This document shows, piece after piece, positions 21,443 through 34,589 of a DNA stretch of 64,000 bases. A program made the position numbers and the translations under genes. This DNA comes from Avena insularis (taxonomy: Eukaryota; Streptophyta; Magnoliopsida; Poales; Poaceae): assembly GCA_023614405.1 (NCBI GenBank), contig CM042697.1, positions 468,640,744 to 468,704,743 on the forward strand. Reading direction: 5' to 3'. Positions within the stretch are counted from its first letter, which is position 1, and every line of letters begins with the position of its first letter. Under the pieces are notes generated by a model that was given only the letters and a program-made list of their open reading frames with translations, was not told the DNA's origin and made no database searches.

Positions 21443-22384
21443 TCACCTCATCCTCGCAAGCCGCCTATTCCGCAGCTCCTGCTTCGAGTTACAAATATTA
21501 GCAATCGAACTATCAAATACCCGTGCACTACAACGAGGGCTAGTAAGGAAAACATCAATAACATGTATATCAAATATACCTTTGATGGTGCCAGCCTTCT
21601 TGTCCGCTAAGTACTTGACATTATGCCCAAAGGACCCTTGTCCTTGCAATAGAAGCACCTGATTTCGGCTTGGGACCGCACTGAGCTTCTTCTCAGCAGG
21701 GGCATTCCGCTTGTTTCCGCCCTTCTTGAAGGGCTTCTTTGCACCTTTACCTTTCTTAAAGGAGGGCTTGTGGACCATCAACACATGATTATCCTTCTTG
21801 ATGTCCACCTCCGCCTTCAGCTTTGCGAAGAGCTCGGTGATCGTATCATTGGAACCAATCTGATTATGAGTCACTACAAAACTTTTGTAGCTGGGAGGGA
21901 GTGATTGCAGAACCACAATCTTGAGCTCCTCCGAATCTGCAATCCAGCTTGCTCAATGCTGAGTGTAGCCTGACATCTTAATGGCGTGCTCACTAACGGA
22001 ACTCCCTTCCTCCATCTTGCAGTTAAAGAACTTCTCGGAGATCTCATATCTCTCAGAACGGGCCTGAGTCTGAAACATGGTTTTCAGCTCCTCGAGAATA
22101 TCAAAGGGCCCGGGATAGTTTTCAAAACGATTTTGAAGTTCCGGTTCCATAGCAAACAACATGGTGCTCTTAATCACACCATAATCATCTTTGCGGTCGA
22201 TAGACAGCTTTCTCATCATCCGCTAGCTTGCGCAGGGGGTTACCTAACGCTTTCTCAAGGACATAGTCCTTTTGTCCGCCGTAGAATGATTCTTAGATTG
22301 GAACCAGTTGGTGAAGTTAGACCCATTGTTTCTAAGCTTTTCTTTCTCAGCAAAAACGCTGAAGTTGAAGTTGGACTTGGCCAT
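21443..22384 (-). pseudogene. Angela-B gag and protease, broken
   Basis: The gag start ATG is at 22382-22384 (minus), with the same N-terminus as Angela-A. The rest is in pieces at 22219-21953 and 21916-21443. The zinc knuckle is destroyed by a frameshift, and the protease active site reads VFDSSIANIC where Angela-A has VFDTGSVANIC, so the DTG triad is lost. Confidence 0.85.
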
Positions 22385-23575
22385 GTGATCTACAGTATTT
22401 GCAAGTACAATTTAGACTATGTTCATGATAAATAGTTCAACTTAATCAAATTACTAGATGAACTCCCACTAAATTCAACATCCCTCAAGTTGTTTAGTGA
22501 ACATGATCCAAATTCACCACACCTAATCCGATCATCACGAGAAGAGATGTGGTTTCAATGGTGGACAACGAAGTGTCGATCATATCATTCATATGACTCA
22601 TGCTTAACCTTTCGGTTCATGTGTTCCGAGGCCATGTTTGTACATGCTAGGCTCGTCAAGTCAAACCCAAGTATTTCAGGCAGTAAAACTGGCTTGCACC
22701 CGTTGTATGTGAGCGAGAGTCTATAGCACCCGATCATCACGTGATGCTTGGACACGATTTAACTTTCGCAACGGTGCATACTTGGGGAGAACACAGTTTT
22801 TATCTTGATCTTTATGAGGAATCATCTTATAATGCTACCGTCGCGATCTAAGCATAATAAGATACATAAAAGGATAAACATCACATGCATATAACTTTAT
22901 GTGACATGGTATAGCCAATCTCCGCGCAATGATCTCCATCTTGTGCGTTCCGGCATGATCTCCATCACTTCACCATGATTGCCTCCACCACGAATAGCAA
23001 CTACAACTATTGCTAACTACTTAGCGATAAAGTAAAGCTATTACATGGCGATAAGAAGTTGACTCAGCAGGTCATACACAATTATAAAGACAACCATATG
23101 GCTCCTGCCGGTTGTGTACTCATCGACATGCAAGTCGTGAAACATTACAAAACATGATCATCGTACATTATACACATCACATCTTGGGCCATACCATATC
23201 ACGTAACACTCCTGCAAAAACAAGTTAGACGCCTCTACTTTGTTGTTGCATGTTTTACGTGGCTTATGGGAGTAGATGCTAAGAACGATTCTTACCTACG
23301 GAAAGCCACAACGGTGATATTATGGTTGCCAAACTCCGTGTTAATCCCATGAACACTATAGTGAGAAACCGACATCCACCAGCCGCATGTGTGGAACAAG
23401 CCACACGTCAAGTGCGGAGCGGTCTCGCGAACGACGTCGCGTAAGGTTGGCCTGGACCGCTTCAATATCACTATGCCGCCATAAGAAGAACACAAACAAG
23501 AGGCTTGCAAGAAAACATCAACGCCTAACAACCATGTTGCGTTCTACTCGTGAATCACATCTACGCATAGATCTA
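22385..23575 (-). other. Untranslated leader of Angela-B
   Basis: About 1.2 kb, alignable with the Angela-A leader at 6495-7705. No gene seen. Confidence 0.6.
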
Positions 23576-23586
23576 GCTCGATACCA
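23576..23586 (-). promoter_or_regulatory. Primer binding site of Angela-B (one-base deletion)
   Basis: The minus strand reads tggtatcgagc, which is the initiator Met site with one A missing. Present-day priming would be impaired. Confidence 0.75.
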
Positions 23587-23587
23587 C

Positions 23588-25252
23588 TGAAGGGTTTCGC
23601 AGCATAGTAAATCAAAATTTTCTACTAAGCGAACAGAGGAAAGCCAAGATCTAATCTAGGAGATGCAAACAACGAGAGATTGGATTAGATCTTCATACCC
23701 TTGAAGATTCGACAATGAACGCTCATTTAACATGGGTGATGTAGTCGATTTCGCTTCTCCTCCTCGCGATCCGATCCGATCTAGCACCACAAGTGGCGGT
23801 GCCTCCGTGAGATGCACACGCAGCACCTCGACGCCTCCTCCTTCCTCGGACCATCAAGTATGGTGGAGAGATGGATTGGATCTACAAAGACGACGGCGTG
23901 GTGTATATGGTGGAGAATTTCGCGCAGGCTTCGCCTACAAACAAATGGGAGGGAGAGTGGAAGGCAGCAGGGCAACTAGGGTTGGAGGAAGGTGTAGAGG
24001 AGGGGGCACCAGCCCTCTATTTATAGAGGGGCGGCCAGCCAGCCTCTCCTCCAAGCCTATCTCTAGTTTAAACAATTTAAACTCTCCCTTATCTAGAAAT
24101 CCTATCTTATCTTATCTCTAGTTTAAACGATTTAAACTCTCTAGGATCGGCTGGGCCCTATGGGGCCTTGTGCCCTGGCCCAATGCGCCAGGACACTCCC
24201 TCATAGGCCCATGCCCCTCCCGGAAGGTGGGACCACGTTGGCCCCTTCCGGAAGGTTCTAGAAGCTTCGGTACAATACCGATTAATCCGAACAATTCAAC
24301 TCCAAAAACTGCACCGCCTTATATGAATCTTATTCTCGGACCATTCCGAACCTCTCGTGATGTCCCGGATCCCATCCGAGACTCAACACAAATTCATAAA
24401 CCAAGTATCCAATCTATCCTAGCATCGAGACACGTTATGTGTGACCTGCGGGTTCGAGAATATGCGCATGATCTTCTATCAATAATCAACAGCGGGTGCA
24501 GGCACCCATATTGACTCCCACACATTCATCGATGATCATATCGGATGAACCACGATGCCGGATTCAATCAATCCCATATATATTCCCTTCGCTCGCGATA
24601 TTTTCATTGCCCGAGATCGTCAGATGCATCATACCTAGTTCAATCTCGTTCACGCAAGTACTTTACTCTCCGTAATCCGATATCACTTTGTGATTAACTC
24701 CTTAACCACATGCTTGCAAGCGGTGTTGATATCGACACGAGTGGCCCAAGCATATCTCTCGACTTGGGAGGGACAAATCCCATCTCGATACATACAACCC
24801 AATGATACTTTCCGATCACCGAGAGACACCTTTATGATCACCCTCTCATAGGATGATGTTTGATGACCTCAAAGCTTTCTTCGATACTGTGGAGTTGCAT
24901 TATCTCATGGTCTAAGGAATACAATATTTGACATAAGAAAAGCTTCGCAAAGACGAACACGATGACACGATCTAATTGCTTCGCTTAGTTTGGGTCTGTC
25001 CACCATATCATTCTCCCAATGATATGATCTCATTATCAATTGACAACTCATGTCTATGGTTAGGAAACCTTAACCATCATTGATCAATGAGCTAGTCCAT
25101 AGAGTCGTACTAGGGACACGGTGTTGTTCACAAACCACACAAGTATTAAAGTTTCCGCTTAATACAATTCTAGCATGGAATATAAACTTTATCATGAACA
25201 AGAATTATAATAATAACATCTTTATTATTGCCTCTAGGGCATAATTACAACA
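23588..25252 (-). repeat. 5' LTR of Angela-B
   Basis: 1665 bp, matching 16744-18446 but with many 1-4 base deletions. TATA box at 24018-24025 and the 27-base repeat at 24059-24085 and 24114-24140. The 3' end reads TTACAACA where the other copy has TTCCAACA. Confidence 0.92.
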
Positions 25253-25257
25253 AAAGG

Positions 25258-28200
25258 TCATAATATAACTTTATAACCAGGAATAACATAATTTCATTAC
25301 ATCTTACATAGCTCATTTGGCTATTACATTACATTGCAGCAGAATATCTATAAGCATGGGGGTCCTTCATCTTCAAAATGCCACAGGCAGTCATGCTGGT
25401 TGTAGACTTGTAATCCTAATCAACACACTTTACTAACATCAAACAAACCTGCAACATTATAAGTTACAGCCACAAGGTCAATACATTTGAATTGTATTGG
25501 CAAGTTTCACTACTATGTAGAATATAAGTGGATCCTATAAATGCATGCATATTTGGCCAAGTGGGGTTTAGGCTCATTTGCAGAAAGCAATATAGTTTTA
25601 TCCTATCTTTACAAAATAGTTTTTGATCTTTTGTCAAATCTTTCTGAACTCCTTGGAATCCATCAAGTGTTTCAAAATCCCTTGTTGTCACCCTCAAGTT
25701 TTTAACTTTGAGAAATTGGAATGTCGAGATTTTCCATAGCTTCAGGCCTTAGTTGCTCAGTATTGTCCATAACCGGGGACACGGCTAAGTACTTAGAATT
25801 TTGATCTTCTGCAGAAGTTGTACACTTTACCCACATGACACAATCTCATCTTGATGCCACCGGTGGCCACTGGATAAGTACTCACCAAGATGGAGTACTG
25901 GCAGATTGAGAATGTGACAAAGTCTTTCCATAGGAGTCCTCCCAATACAAAATGCTAGCTTGTCTACCAGGCACCAATGTAGGGTTCAAGTCCCCTTACA
26001 CAAATCTAGTTAACCTGAAGATGCCAATGCATGGGTCTTCCACTATGTAGTTGACTAAGCCAGAGCCCATTTAGCATGTGGCATACACAAGCCAATCATA
26101 CGAGAAACATGTTCAACCTCTAAGTCCCTGGGTGGTTTTGTTTTAGTGCACAACAAAAAGAGATTGCCATATAAACATGGTTCCTTTTGTTGCCACCTTG
26201 TCCAAAAGCTTGAGTATCCTTGTCCACCCAGGTGGTTCATTGAGTACTTGTTTTATTATATAAAACATAAGTCTTTTCAATACTTCATATAATCATAATA
26301 TGTATCCCATCCCAATATATAGCTGGGCTAAGCATACTACAACTACATTGTTTTCACTAAGGAATATATAGGGGTATCCTATTAGGATTTAGCATAGCAT
26401 AAGTATAGAAATTCTTTTCATGCATGTTTCAAAATCCACTAAGTATAATGAAAATAGTAGGACTTTGGATGATAGTGTAACTTGCCTTTTGGTAGGGAAT
26501 GTTGGTTCACTTCTTGATCTTGCTAGTTTCACACTTTTCTATCTTCACTACAAATCAATCAAGCAAACACAATATCACTAGCATTCCAACCAAAATCAAT
26601 CAAACAAATTAACACACATAAAATAATGGGATCTAAGTCATGCATGCCAGCATGCATAAGATAGTTTTATTTGCCAAGGTGGTCTCTACTAGGCTCTACA
26701 CATTGTAAGGCTCAAAGTGGACATTTTTCCAAAGTGGCAAAGTCATTTGCAAAAGGGTTTTGTCTATAAACAATTTTTAAATCCATTCATCATTTTATGT
26801 GATGGAAAATGTTTTTATCAAATCAAAAACTTTATGTTGTTCACCAAATAAGTTGTTAATTCTCAAAACTTGGTGTTTAGGGTCAGTAGATTTGATTCAA
26901 ATCATTTTCCCAAAGTTTTTACTCCAAAATCATTTTCATAACAAAATCAATATTTTTATTTGGCTAGAAATGGGCTAAATCAATTAATCCATCTTAAACT
27001 TCACCAAATTCATTTTTAAAACCATGGGTTGGTTCCTAGGGTCAGTAGGTTTACCACAAACCAATTTGCAAAGGTTTCAACCCTAAAAACATTTTGGAAT
27101 AATTTTTATAACCTAAACTATCACACAAATGTTTCTGCAAAAACAATCATTTTACCAGAGGCTTTTTACTAAACAAACTGCATGGTTGGCTAGGGCTTGT
27201 TCCACTTATTCCAATGATATAAAGTTTGTAAATTTTGGACGTGTGGATCAAAAGTTACAAGGGTTTCAAATTTGCATCTAAATCTGATTTCCAATTCTAT
27301 TTCTAAATCGTCTGGTGCCACGCCGCGGGATGCTACTGGCTAGTACCGCTTCGGTTGGATCGTGCTCGGCGGGGCGTTGGATCTAAACAGATCGCACGGC
27401 TCAGACTAGCTCATACCGCTTCGCTCAAGTTCTATTCTTAGCCAGACGATTTGCATCAAGACTCATGGCAGCTCAACCATTAATCAAGCGGTGGCGGCGG
27501 CATTTGGTCGGACGAGGAGCTAACGGCGGTTACTGGAAGCAAAGAGGGTAGGGGATGGTCTCACCGTGCTCGCAGGGTCGTGGTGATGCTCGAGGCGTGG
27601 TCGGTTGGTCGAGGGGCGCACTGGCGTAGGAGTAATCTCTCGCCGGAGTGGGGAACGGCGTCGGGTGGCTCTGGTCGTTGTCGAGGGCGGTGCTGCGGTT
27701 CGCCCCGAGGAAAAGCAAAGGCATGGTTAGATGCAGCCGAGGTTGGGGAGTGCGGGAGCATCATCGGGAAAGAGCGGGGCGGTCAGGTGCTTACCAGAAG
27801 GGTCGCCGGAGTTGCTTACAGACGCGGCGGAGCTCGGAGTTGTTGTAGTCGACGCTCTGGGGCGCCCGCGGTTGAACGAAAGGCACAGGCAGATGCGCCT
27901 GGGAGTGGGGATCACGACGGTGTGCTTAGGAAGGCACAGGGCGGCGAGGTTTGGCCGGAACCGAAGAGGGAGCTCGTCGGAGCAGTGACGGTGTGGCTCG
28001 AAATTACGACGGCCTGGGGGCAGAGAGAGGGAGGCGCTTGAGGGGAAATGGAGAGAAGGCGCAGGCGGTTAAATGGGCGCTATTACTGCGAGGAATCAAG
28101 GCGTATTCATCGCGTATTCAATGCCGGGCGAATGGCAGAACGGCAAAGCGGTGTCTGCGAGGAAAAAGGAGGTGAGTGGCGGTGGGGTCCCAAGGCGTCG

Positions 28201-28881
28201 GGGAAAGGAAGAGAGGGAGAGGGGCCACCGGTCAGTGTCTGCGCGGGTTAAAAGCTGAGTGTGAATCGTTTTCTTCGGGAGGGAGTGAGTGGGCTGGTAC
28301 TGGGCCTTGGCTAGTTGGGCTGAGTCCATTTCTATATTTTTTCTTCTAAATGCTTTTTTCCTTTTCTGTTTTGAAATTCAAACTACAATCCAATATTCAA
28401 AACAAATCAAACAGTCATCACACTTTGCAAATAATTTGGTTCTGTTTAACAACATAAACCAAAGTCTCAAAAATAAAATAATATTTTTATTTTAGAGTCC
28501 ATTTATAATTAAATAAAATGGACATTGGTTATTAAATCAAATGGGTTTTAATTTATTTTAAAACTCCATTTAAAGTCTAAATATTTTCAAAACCAAATCA
28601 GTAGGTTTTATTTGAAAATAAAGAATATTTGGAAAACTTGTCTAAAATAAATAAATAAGTTTTGATGTTTAAATAAAATAGTAAAACCTTTATTTTTAAT
28701 AACTTGGATATTAAATCCTTATTATTTTATTTAAATAAACTTTTACTATTTTGATCCAAATAGGTTTTGCAAGTTTTCAATTGGATTCAAAAAGTTTCTT
28801 CTCATCCTGAAAATCAACAAAGTTTTATTTTATTCATTTATTTTTCACATTACAAGATTTAGAAAATCTTGGGATGTGACA
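25258..28881 (-). repeat. 5' LTR of G1, second segment
   Basis: Continues 16635-16743 after Angela-B and ends GGGATGTGACA at 28881. It keeps the roughly 350-bp block (27232-27585) that the left LTR has lost, so it shows the older state. The 78-codon frame is broken here by small indels near 26085-26100. Confidence 0.9.
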
Positions 28882-28886
28882 CTTCA

Positions 28887-29110
28887 TCACTGAGCTTGGC
28901 GTGGTTCCAAGTGCATTGGACCCACTAGAGATATTGTGTGACAACACTGGCGCCATAGCACTCGCTAAGGAACCAAGATATCATCCAAAGACCAAGCATA
29001 TCAACCGCAAGTTTCATATAATCCGAGATTATATAGCAGATGGAGATCTAAAGATTAGCAAAGTACATACAGATCTGAATGTCGCAGATCCATTGACTAA
29101 ACACGTGTAA
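28887..29110 (+). pseudogene. Angela-A RNase H, 3' part
   Basis: This is the continuation of the RNase H region after the second G1 TSD (28882-28886). It contains LEILCDNTGAIALAKEPRYH and HTDLNVADPLTKHV and ends at TAA (29108-29110). It matches the Angela-B fragment at 18525-18776. Confidence 0.88.
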
Positions 29111-29183
29111 AACATGATCAGCACCTCAGTGCCATGGGTGTGAGATTGTTGCCAAATGTAAACTAGATTATTGACTCTAGTGC

Positions 29184-29194
29184 AAGTGGGAGAC
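29184..29194 (+). promoter_or_regulatory. Polypurine tract of Angela-A
   Basis: aagtgggagac touches the 3' LTR start and would prime plus-strand DNA. Confidence 0.8.
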
Positions 29195-30907
29195 TGTTGG
29201 AATTATGCCCTAGAGGCAATAATAAAGATGTTATTATTATAATTCTTGTTCATGACAATGTTTATATTCCATGCTAGAATTGTATTAAGTGGAAACTTTA
29301 ATACTTGTGTGGTTTGTGAACAACACCGTGTCCCTAGTACGCCTCTATGGACTAGCTCATTGATTAATGATGGTTAAGGTTTCCTAACCATGTACATGAG
29401 TTGTCAATTAATAATGAGATCATATCATTGGGAGAATGATATGATGGATGTACCAAACTAAGCGAAGCAATTAGATCGTTTCATCGTGTTCATCTTTGCG
29501 AAGCTTTTCTTATGTCAAATATTGTATTCCTTAGACCATGAGATAATACAACTCCCTGGTATCGGAAGAAAGCTTTGAGGTCATCAAACGTCATCCTATG
29601 AGAGGGTGATCATAAAGGTGTCTCTCAGGTGATCGGAAAGTATCTGTTGGGTTGTATGTATCGAGATGGGATTTGTCCCTCCCAAGTCAGAGAGATATAC
29701 TTCGGGCCCACTCGGTAATCGATATCAACACCGCTTGCAAGCATGTGGTTAAGGAGTTAATCACAAAGTGATATCGGATTACGGAACGAGTAAAGTACTT
29801 GTTGTGAACGAGATTGAACTAGGTATGACTAAGACCGACGATCAAATCTCGGCAAGTAAAATATCGCGAGATGAAGGGAATATATATATGGGATTGATTG
29901 AATCTGGCATCGTGGTTCATCCGATATGATCATCGATGAATGTGTGAGTCAATATGGGTTTCGCACTCGCCGTTGATTATTGATAGAAGATCATGTCTGC
30001 ATATTCTCGAACCCGCAGGGTCACACACTTAACGTGTCTCGACGCTAGGATAGATTGGATAATTGGTTTATGAGTTTTTGTTCGGAGTCTCGGATGGGAT
30101 CCGGGACATCACGAGAGGTTCCGGAGTGGTCCGGAGAATAAGATTCATATAAGGCAGTTTTGGAGTTCGAATTGTTCCAAGTTAATCGGTATTGTCTAAG
30201 CTTCTAGAACCTTCCGGAAGGGTACCAACGTGGCCCCACCTTCCGGGAGGGGGCATGGGCCTATGAGGGAGTGCCCTGGCCGCATTGGGCCAGGGGCACA
30301 AGGCCCCATAGGGCCCAGCCGGCCAAGAGGGATAAAACCCTAATCTAGACCTTCTAGAAGGGGGGGTTTCCTTGCCCCCCACTCCTCCTCCTTTGGCCGC
30401 CGGTTTGGGCTTGGGAGAGGGGCTAGGGAAGCCGCCCACCCCTCTATATAAAGAGGGCTGGGGGGCGCACCCCCCCCACACACACACCTTCCCCTCCAAA
30501 GCTAGCCGCCCTGCTGCCCTCCTCTCTCTCCCTCCCGACTGCGTGTAGGCGAAGCCCTGCTGCAGAAACTCTCCACCACATACACCGCGCCATCGCGTTG
30601 TAGATCCAATCCGTCTCTCCACCATACTTGCTGGACCGAGGAAGGAGGAGACGTCGAGGTGCTGCACGTGTGCATCTCACGGAGGCACCGCCACTTGTGG
30701 TGCTAGATCAGATCGGATCGCGAGGAGGAGAAGCGAGTACGAATACATCACCCATGTTCCGATTTAACGTTCATTGCATGAATCTTCAAGGGTATGAAGA
30801 TCTAATCCAATCTCTCTCGTTGTTTGCATCTCCTAGATTAGATCTTGGCTTTCCCTCTATTCGCATCCGTAGAAAATTTTGATTTACTATGTCGCGAAAC
30901 CCTTTCA
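29195..30907 (+). repeat. 3' LTR of Angela-A
   Basis: 1713 bp, TGTTGGAATTATGCC to CCCTTTCA, followed by the TSD gggca (30908-30912). TATA box at 30445-30453. Confidence 0.92.
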
Positions 30908-30912
30908 GGGCA

Positions 30913-31225
30913 TGCTTCAAAAGTGGAGATCTTATATAGCCCATGAGAGGATGACATCAAGTGGTGATCGTCATCAAGGTTGAGAAGGGCAAGTTCAAGA
31001 TAAGCATCTCTAGAAGATCATTTGCTTGAAGCTTGCCATCCATATTGGTGATAATGGACATGTGAATACATGTATTAATGAAGCTATCCCATAGTGGTGT
31101 ATGGAGGAGCAAATTAGGAGTCTTCACGAAGCAACAATGATTAAGTGTTGCATTCTGGCTTGGGTGGAGCTTGAAGCATTGTCTTCAAGATCAAGCGGGA
31201 TGTGCAAGGCAAAGGTATGGCCTTG
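30913..31225 (+). repeat. M segment 2
   Basis: M continues after Angela-A. It is non-coding. The last five bases (ccttg, 31221-31225) are the left TSD of K. Confidence 0.55.
31221..31225. repeat. K TSD, left copy (ccttg)
   Basis: ccttg precedes TGCGGTGACCC and recurs at 63335-63339 after GGGATGTTAAA. Confidence 0.65.
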
Positions 31226-34200
31226 TGCGGTGACCCAGCATATCACTGTATGTGTAGTACACTATAGTCGTTGACATGACATCCACATAACACCGTTCCG
31301 TAAATATCACATCCCTTAGAGTGGTACAACATAAACATTGCGGGTCCATATTACAAACATACACACATTATTATTATTACAATACCATAAGTTCAAGACT
31401 TCAAAAGATTCAACTTACAAACCAAAATATAAAGTGTTTTAGCGGAAGTTGAAAGTAATAACTCCATCTCAGAGTTGAGCTCAATTGCTTATTATATAAG
31501 GTTTATGCTGCTCGGCTCAGTTGGTTACTAATAACTAAGACAACTAATCTGACTCGTTTACGTCCACTCCTTCAACACCTCATGACAGGTCAGGCTCCTC
31601 ATAGAAGACGTCATCTTGACATTCTGTTGCATACATTGGAGTATCTTCTAGATCCTTAGAGTCTAAGCAAGGGATCAAAGGAAAAGGTGAGTAAGAGCGT
31701 TACCCAGCAAGTTCATTATATGCAAGGTAGGAAGTTTGATGCTCTATCTACCACCTCGGACTATAAGTCCTTGGCACTATGCAGTTTTTGTAAATGTTTC
31801 TTCAAAGATTGATTTTATTGTGAAAATCTATGACCATCAACCTTCACAGGTTTACCAGAACTTTCATGGAGTTCCTTTCCTGCCGCGTTCGTAGCTCCTT
31901 CCCGGAACAAGGAGTAACAAGTTACAATTCTTACACTCTACAGAGGTGCGTTACTTTACCCATAAGAGATCAACTCCTTGTTGCACAACCAGGCGTACTT
32001 TTTCCGTCCACAATTCCATGATATGGGGCCCAGTAGGTGATCCGAGCCAATCACTGCCCCTTCGCGACCCCGCATGCCTCCTTGGTGTACACCATGCCTA
32101 CCCATTGAATTACGGCAATGGTTTGTACAGACTGTTAGATGCCAGAACTATCGTGGGACAATGAGGGTTCACACCCATATGATGCATATCCTCTATGAAT
32201 TACCAATTAATTGCACGCTACGAGGATAACAGCCACGACCTACACATCTGGCTACATGCGAGAGGAAGAAGATACAGCTGACTTCTTTGTCCCATTCCAA
32301 ATCCCATGGCTAACGCGTAATATACGGCGCTAGAATCACTGATATCAGGGGTTGTTAAATTCCTAGATGATTATCATTGCTGCTAATAGAACCATAAGTT
32401 CTATAGCTTCTCTATATCATCACTTAGGATGATATCATCAATTTATTTATTTGAGAAAATAATATTTTCTTTCCTTGAAACATAGATGATAACACACAAT
32501 TTGCAAATACTTTGGTAAAGACTCTTCAAAAGGACATGAGCAAGTGATGAACTTGCCTTGTGATTGCAAGGTAGTGAAGTCGGATGCTTGCACTGGACCT
32601 TGAGCTTCTATGTCTACAAAACATCATTATTGCCTGGTAAGGACAATATTTAAAGAAGCAAAATGAAAATGCATAGTAATGTAATGCATTATTTATTATT
32701 TATTTTCTTTGTGTGTTTAACCCAATATTTTAATTATTGGAATTGCTTTAAATAATAAAGAAATTTATTTTAAAGAATAATATTTTATATTTTATAAATA
32801 CTACATTAACAGTTTTATAATGTAATATATTATTAGTAAATTTAGAACTAAAAATATTTATTTAATATAAAATCTTGTATTTATTTGTTTAATAATTCTT
32901 TTAAGAATTAGCATTTAAATAAAAGAGAATTTCTTTTGGTAACTCTAAACATTTATTTTATAATTTTCTAAAATACTATAATAACAAAAGATAATAAAAG
33001 TTATTTTTATTTTTTTATCATTTTTCTTTGATTTTATAAAATTCCATAAGGAATATGTATATTATAAAATTCTTGACCAAAAATTATATATATATAAATT
33101 CTCTCTTAATTTATTTAAATAGGTTGGATTATTATGAATCTAAAAATATATTATTTGTAATTTTCATACTATTTTATTTTCTAGAATTTATTGAATTCTA
33201 GGGTATTTTGGTGTTTTACTAATTATTAAAATTCCTTTTTAGGATCCTAGGCCAACCATTAGACTTATTGGGCTAAACTGGGCCCAAGTGACTAAGCCAA
33301 ATGATCTCCCCGCAGGGGTTCTGGCCCTATCAGCCCATTCTCTCTGTCTCTCTCTCTCGACCCTATCTCTTCTCCTCCTCGACCTCGTGGTCGCTGGAGT
33401 CGCCGCCGTGCGATGCCCGCTGTCGTGGTCCTCCCTAGTCGTCGCCATGGTGTATGGTGAGGTTGTCGGCCATGCTTCTTAATCTACTTCGAGTATCTCT
33501 ATGTGTAACTAGTGTCTATCCTTCATTGGGGCTTGCACTGGTTCTAGGGTTCGTCCCTGGTTCTAGGGTTCATTCCTTTGTGGGCTTGTAAGATGGTAAT
33601 TTGATCTGGTAGTGATGCCTAGTGAGGATTGTGCTCTCTGCACCACAGTGCTTTCTGTCATGCTTTGATTATTTGATGTTGTTGTTGAGCTGATGCTAGT
33701 GTTAATCTGATGCTAGTGTTGATCTGTTCCTAGTGGTTCATAGTATTGCCTCTGATTGGTGATTAAGCTTATTTATCCACATGGCACAATGGTGAAATCT
33801 GATTGGTGTAATTGATGCTTAGTGTGTTCATCAACTGTCAGTACCTTGATACTGACAGTAACACTGTCAGTGGTGATTCACTGCATCAGTGGGTGTTGGA
33901 TTATATAATTATTACTAGACTAAACTTAATCATTGGAGTCTAATGATACTTTGAAGATAGATGGATATGTTAGATGATCTCTGAGTATAATCTCAGGGAA
34001 ATGATAAATATTGACTTACTGGTTCATTCATGAAAGCTAAAATAATTGTTTGGCTTGGTTGTAGGATTTTTTTCTTGTGACACCATCTTAGAATGGCACA
34101 CAAGTTGATTCTACTACTGGCTTTACTTATGGTCAATTCTTGAGATTGGATAGAGGCCTAAAAATAAGTTGAAAGCTTCTATTGATATCTATGCCTATGA

Positions 34201-34589
34201 TGTTGGTCTGAGGCTCTCAGAACTAGATTCCTATCTTGTTGTCCCTTTTAAATATGCTAAAGTATCATGGTTGCTCACTGGATCTTGGATCCTAGTTGGG
34301 TTAAGATGATTGGTTTGTTTGTAGCTTATGAAATCTGAGGTGCTACTCTTTTAAGAGATGTGCCTAGATTTTATGTGCACAAATGATGGAATATATAAGT
34401 TGTTTTGGTATCACCAGATCTATGATGTTGGTCTGAGATTTTGGTGGTTTTGGGTAGAATTTTATTCTGGCCTTTATATTTCAAATCCTCTAGGATAGGT
34501 TCACCCCACTTGGGTGATCACTGAGAGGTTAATTCTAAAATAACACATGCTTTTCTGTTTGGATAAGATGAAGATAATCTATGGATGTT
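31226..34589 (-). repeat. K solo LTR, left segment
   Basis: Non-coding. An AT-rich block (about 32640-33240) and a GC-rich block (about 33290-33480) give it the composition of a promoter-bearing LTR. The short frames at 33239-33482 come from this GC-rich block and show no domain. It ends at the J TSD atgtt (34585-34589). Confidence 0.6.
34585..34589. repeat. J TSD, left copy (atgtt)
   Basis: atgtt precedes TGATACGTTGG and recurs at 62063-62067 after GGGCGCCATCA. Confidence 0.82.

Larger units (their letters stand above)
16744..25252 (-). mobile_element. Angela-B: Angela/WIS/BARE-1-type Copia retrotransposon
   Basis: This is a full-length but broken element of 8.5 kb on the minus strand: 5' LTR at 23588-25252, degenerate primer site, gag, protease, integrase, reverse transcriptase, RNase H, polypurine tract and 3' LTR at 16744-18446. 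It is the youngest member of its stack. Its LTRs differ from those of Angela-A in the promoter part, where it has a duplicated ctagtttaaac motif instead of the GC-rich stretch, so it is another subfamily. Confidence 0.93.
11367..28881 (-). mobile_element. G1: gag-only Gypsy-type element (TR-GAG type), split by Angela-B
   Basis: On the minus strand the order is LTR, tRNA-iMet primer site (16621-16632), leader, gag (14968-16041), polypurine tract, LTR. The internal region is only 1854 bp and has no protease, reverse transcriptase or integrase. LTRs are very long (3.4 kb left, about 3.7 kb right without Angela-B). This is the layout described for plant TR-GAG elements, which rely on enzymes from relatives. 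It sits in the RNase H region of Angela-A, in opposite orientation. Confidence 0.9.
4754..30907 (+). mobile_element. Angela-A: Angela/WIS/BARE-1-type Copia retrotransposon, split by G1
   Basis: The element has LTRs at 4754-6481 and 29195-30907, a tRNA-iMet primer binding site, broken gag-pol in the order gag, protease, integrase, reverse transcriptase, RNase H, and a polypurine tract. The domain order with integrase before reverse transcriptase is Copia type. Without G1 it is about 8.6 kb, normal for this family. The RNase H region is cut by G1 at 11366/28887. Multiple stops and frameshifts make it non-autonomous today. Confidence 0.93.

Noticed and set aside
33239..33482. Short frames in the K GC-rich block
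   Set aside because: About 65 codons on both strands of a low-complexity CTC-rich segment; this looks like an LTR leader rather than a gene.
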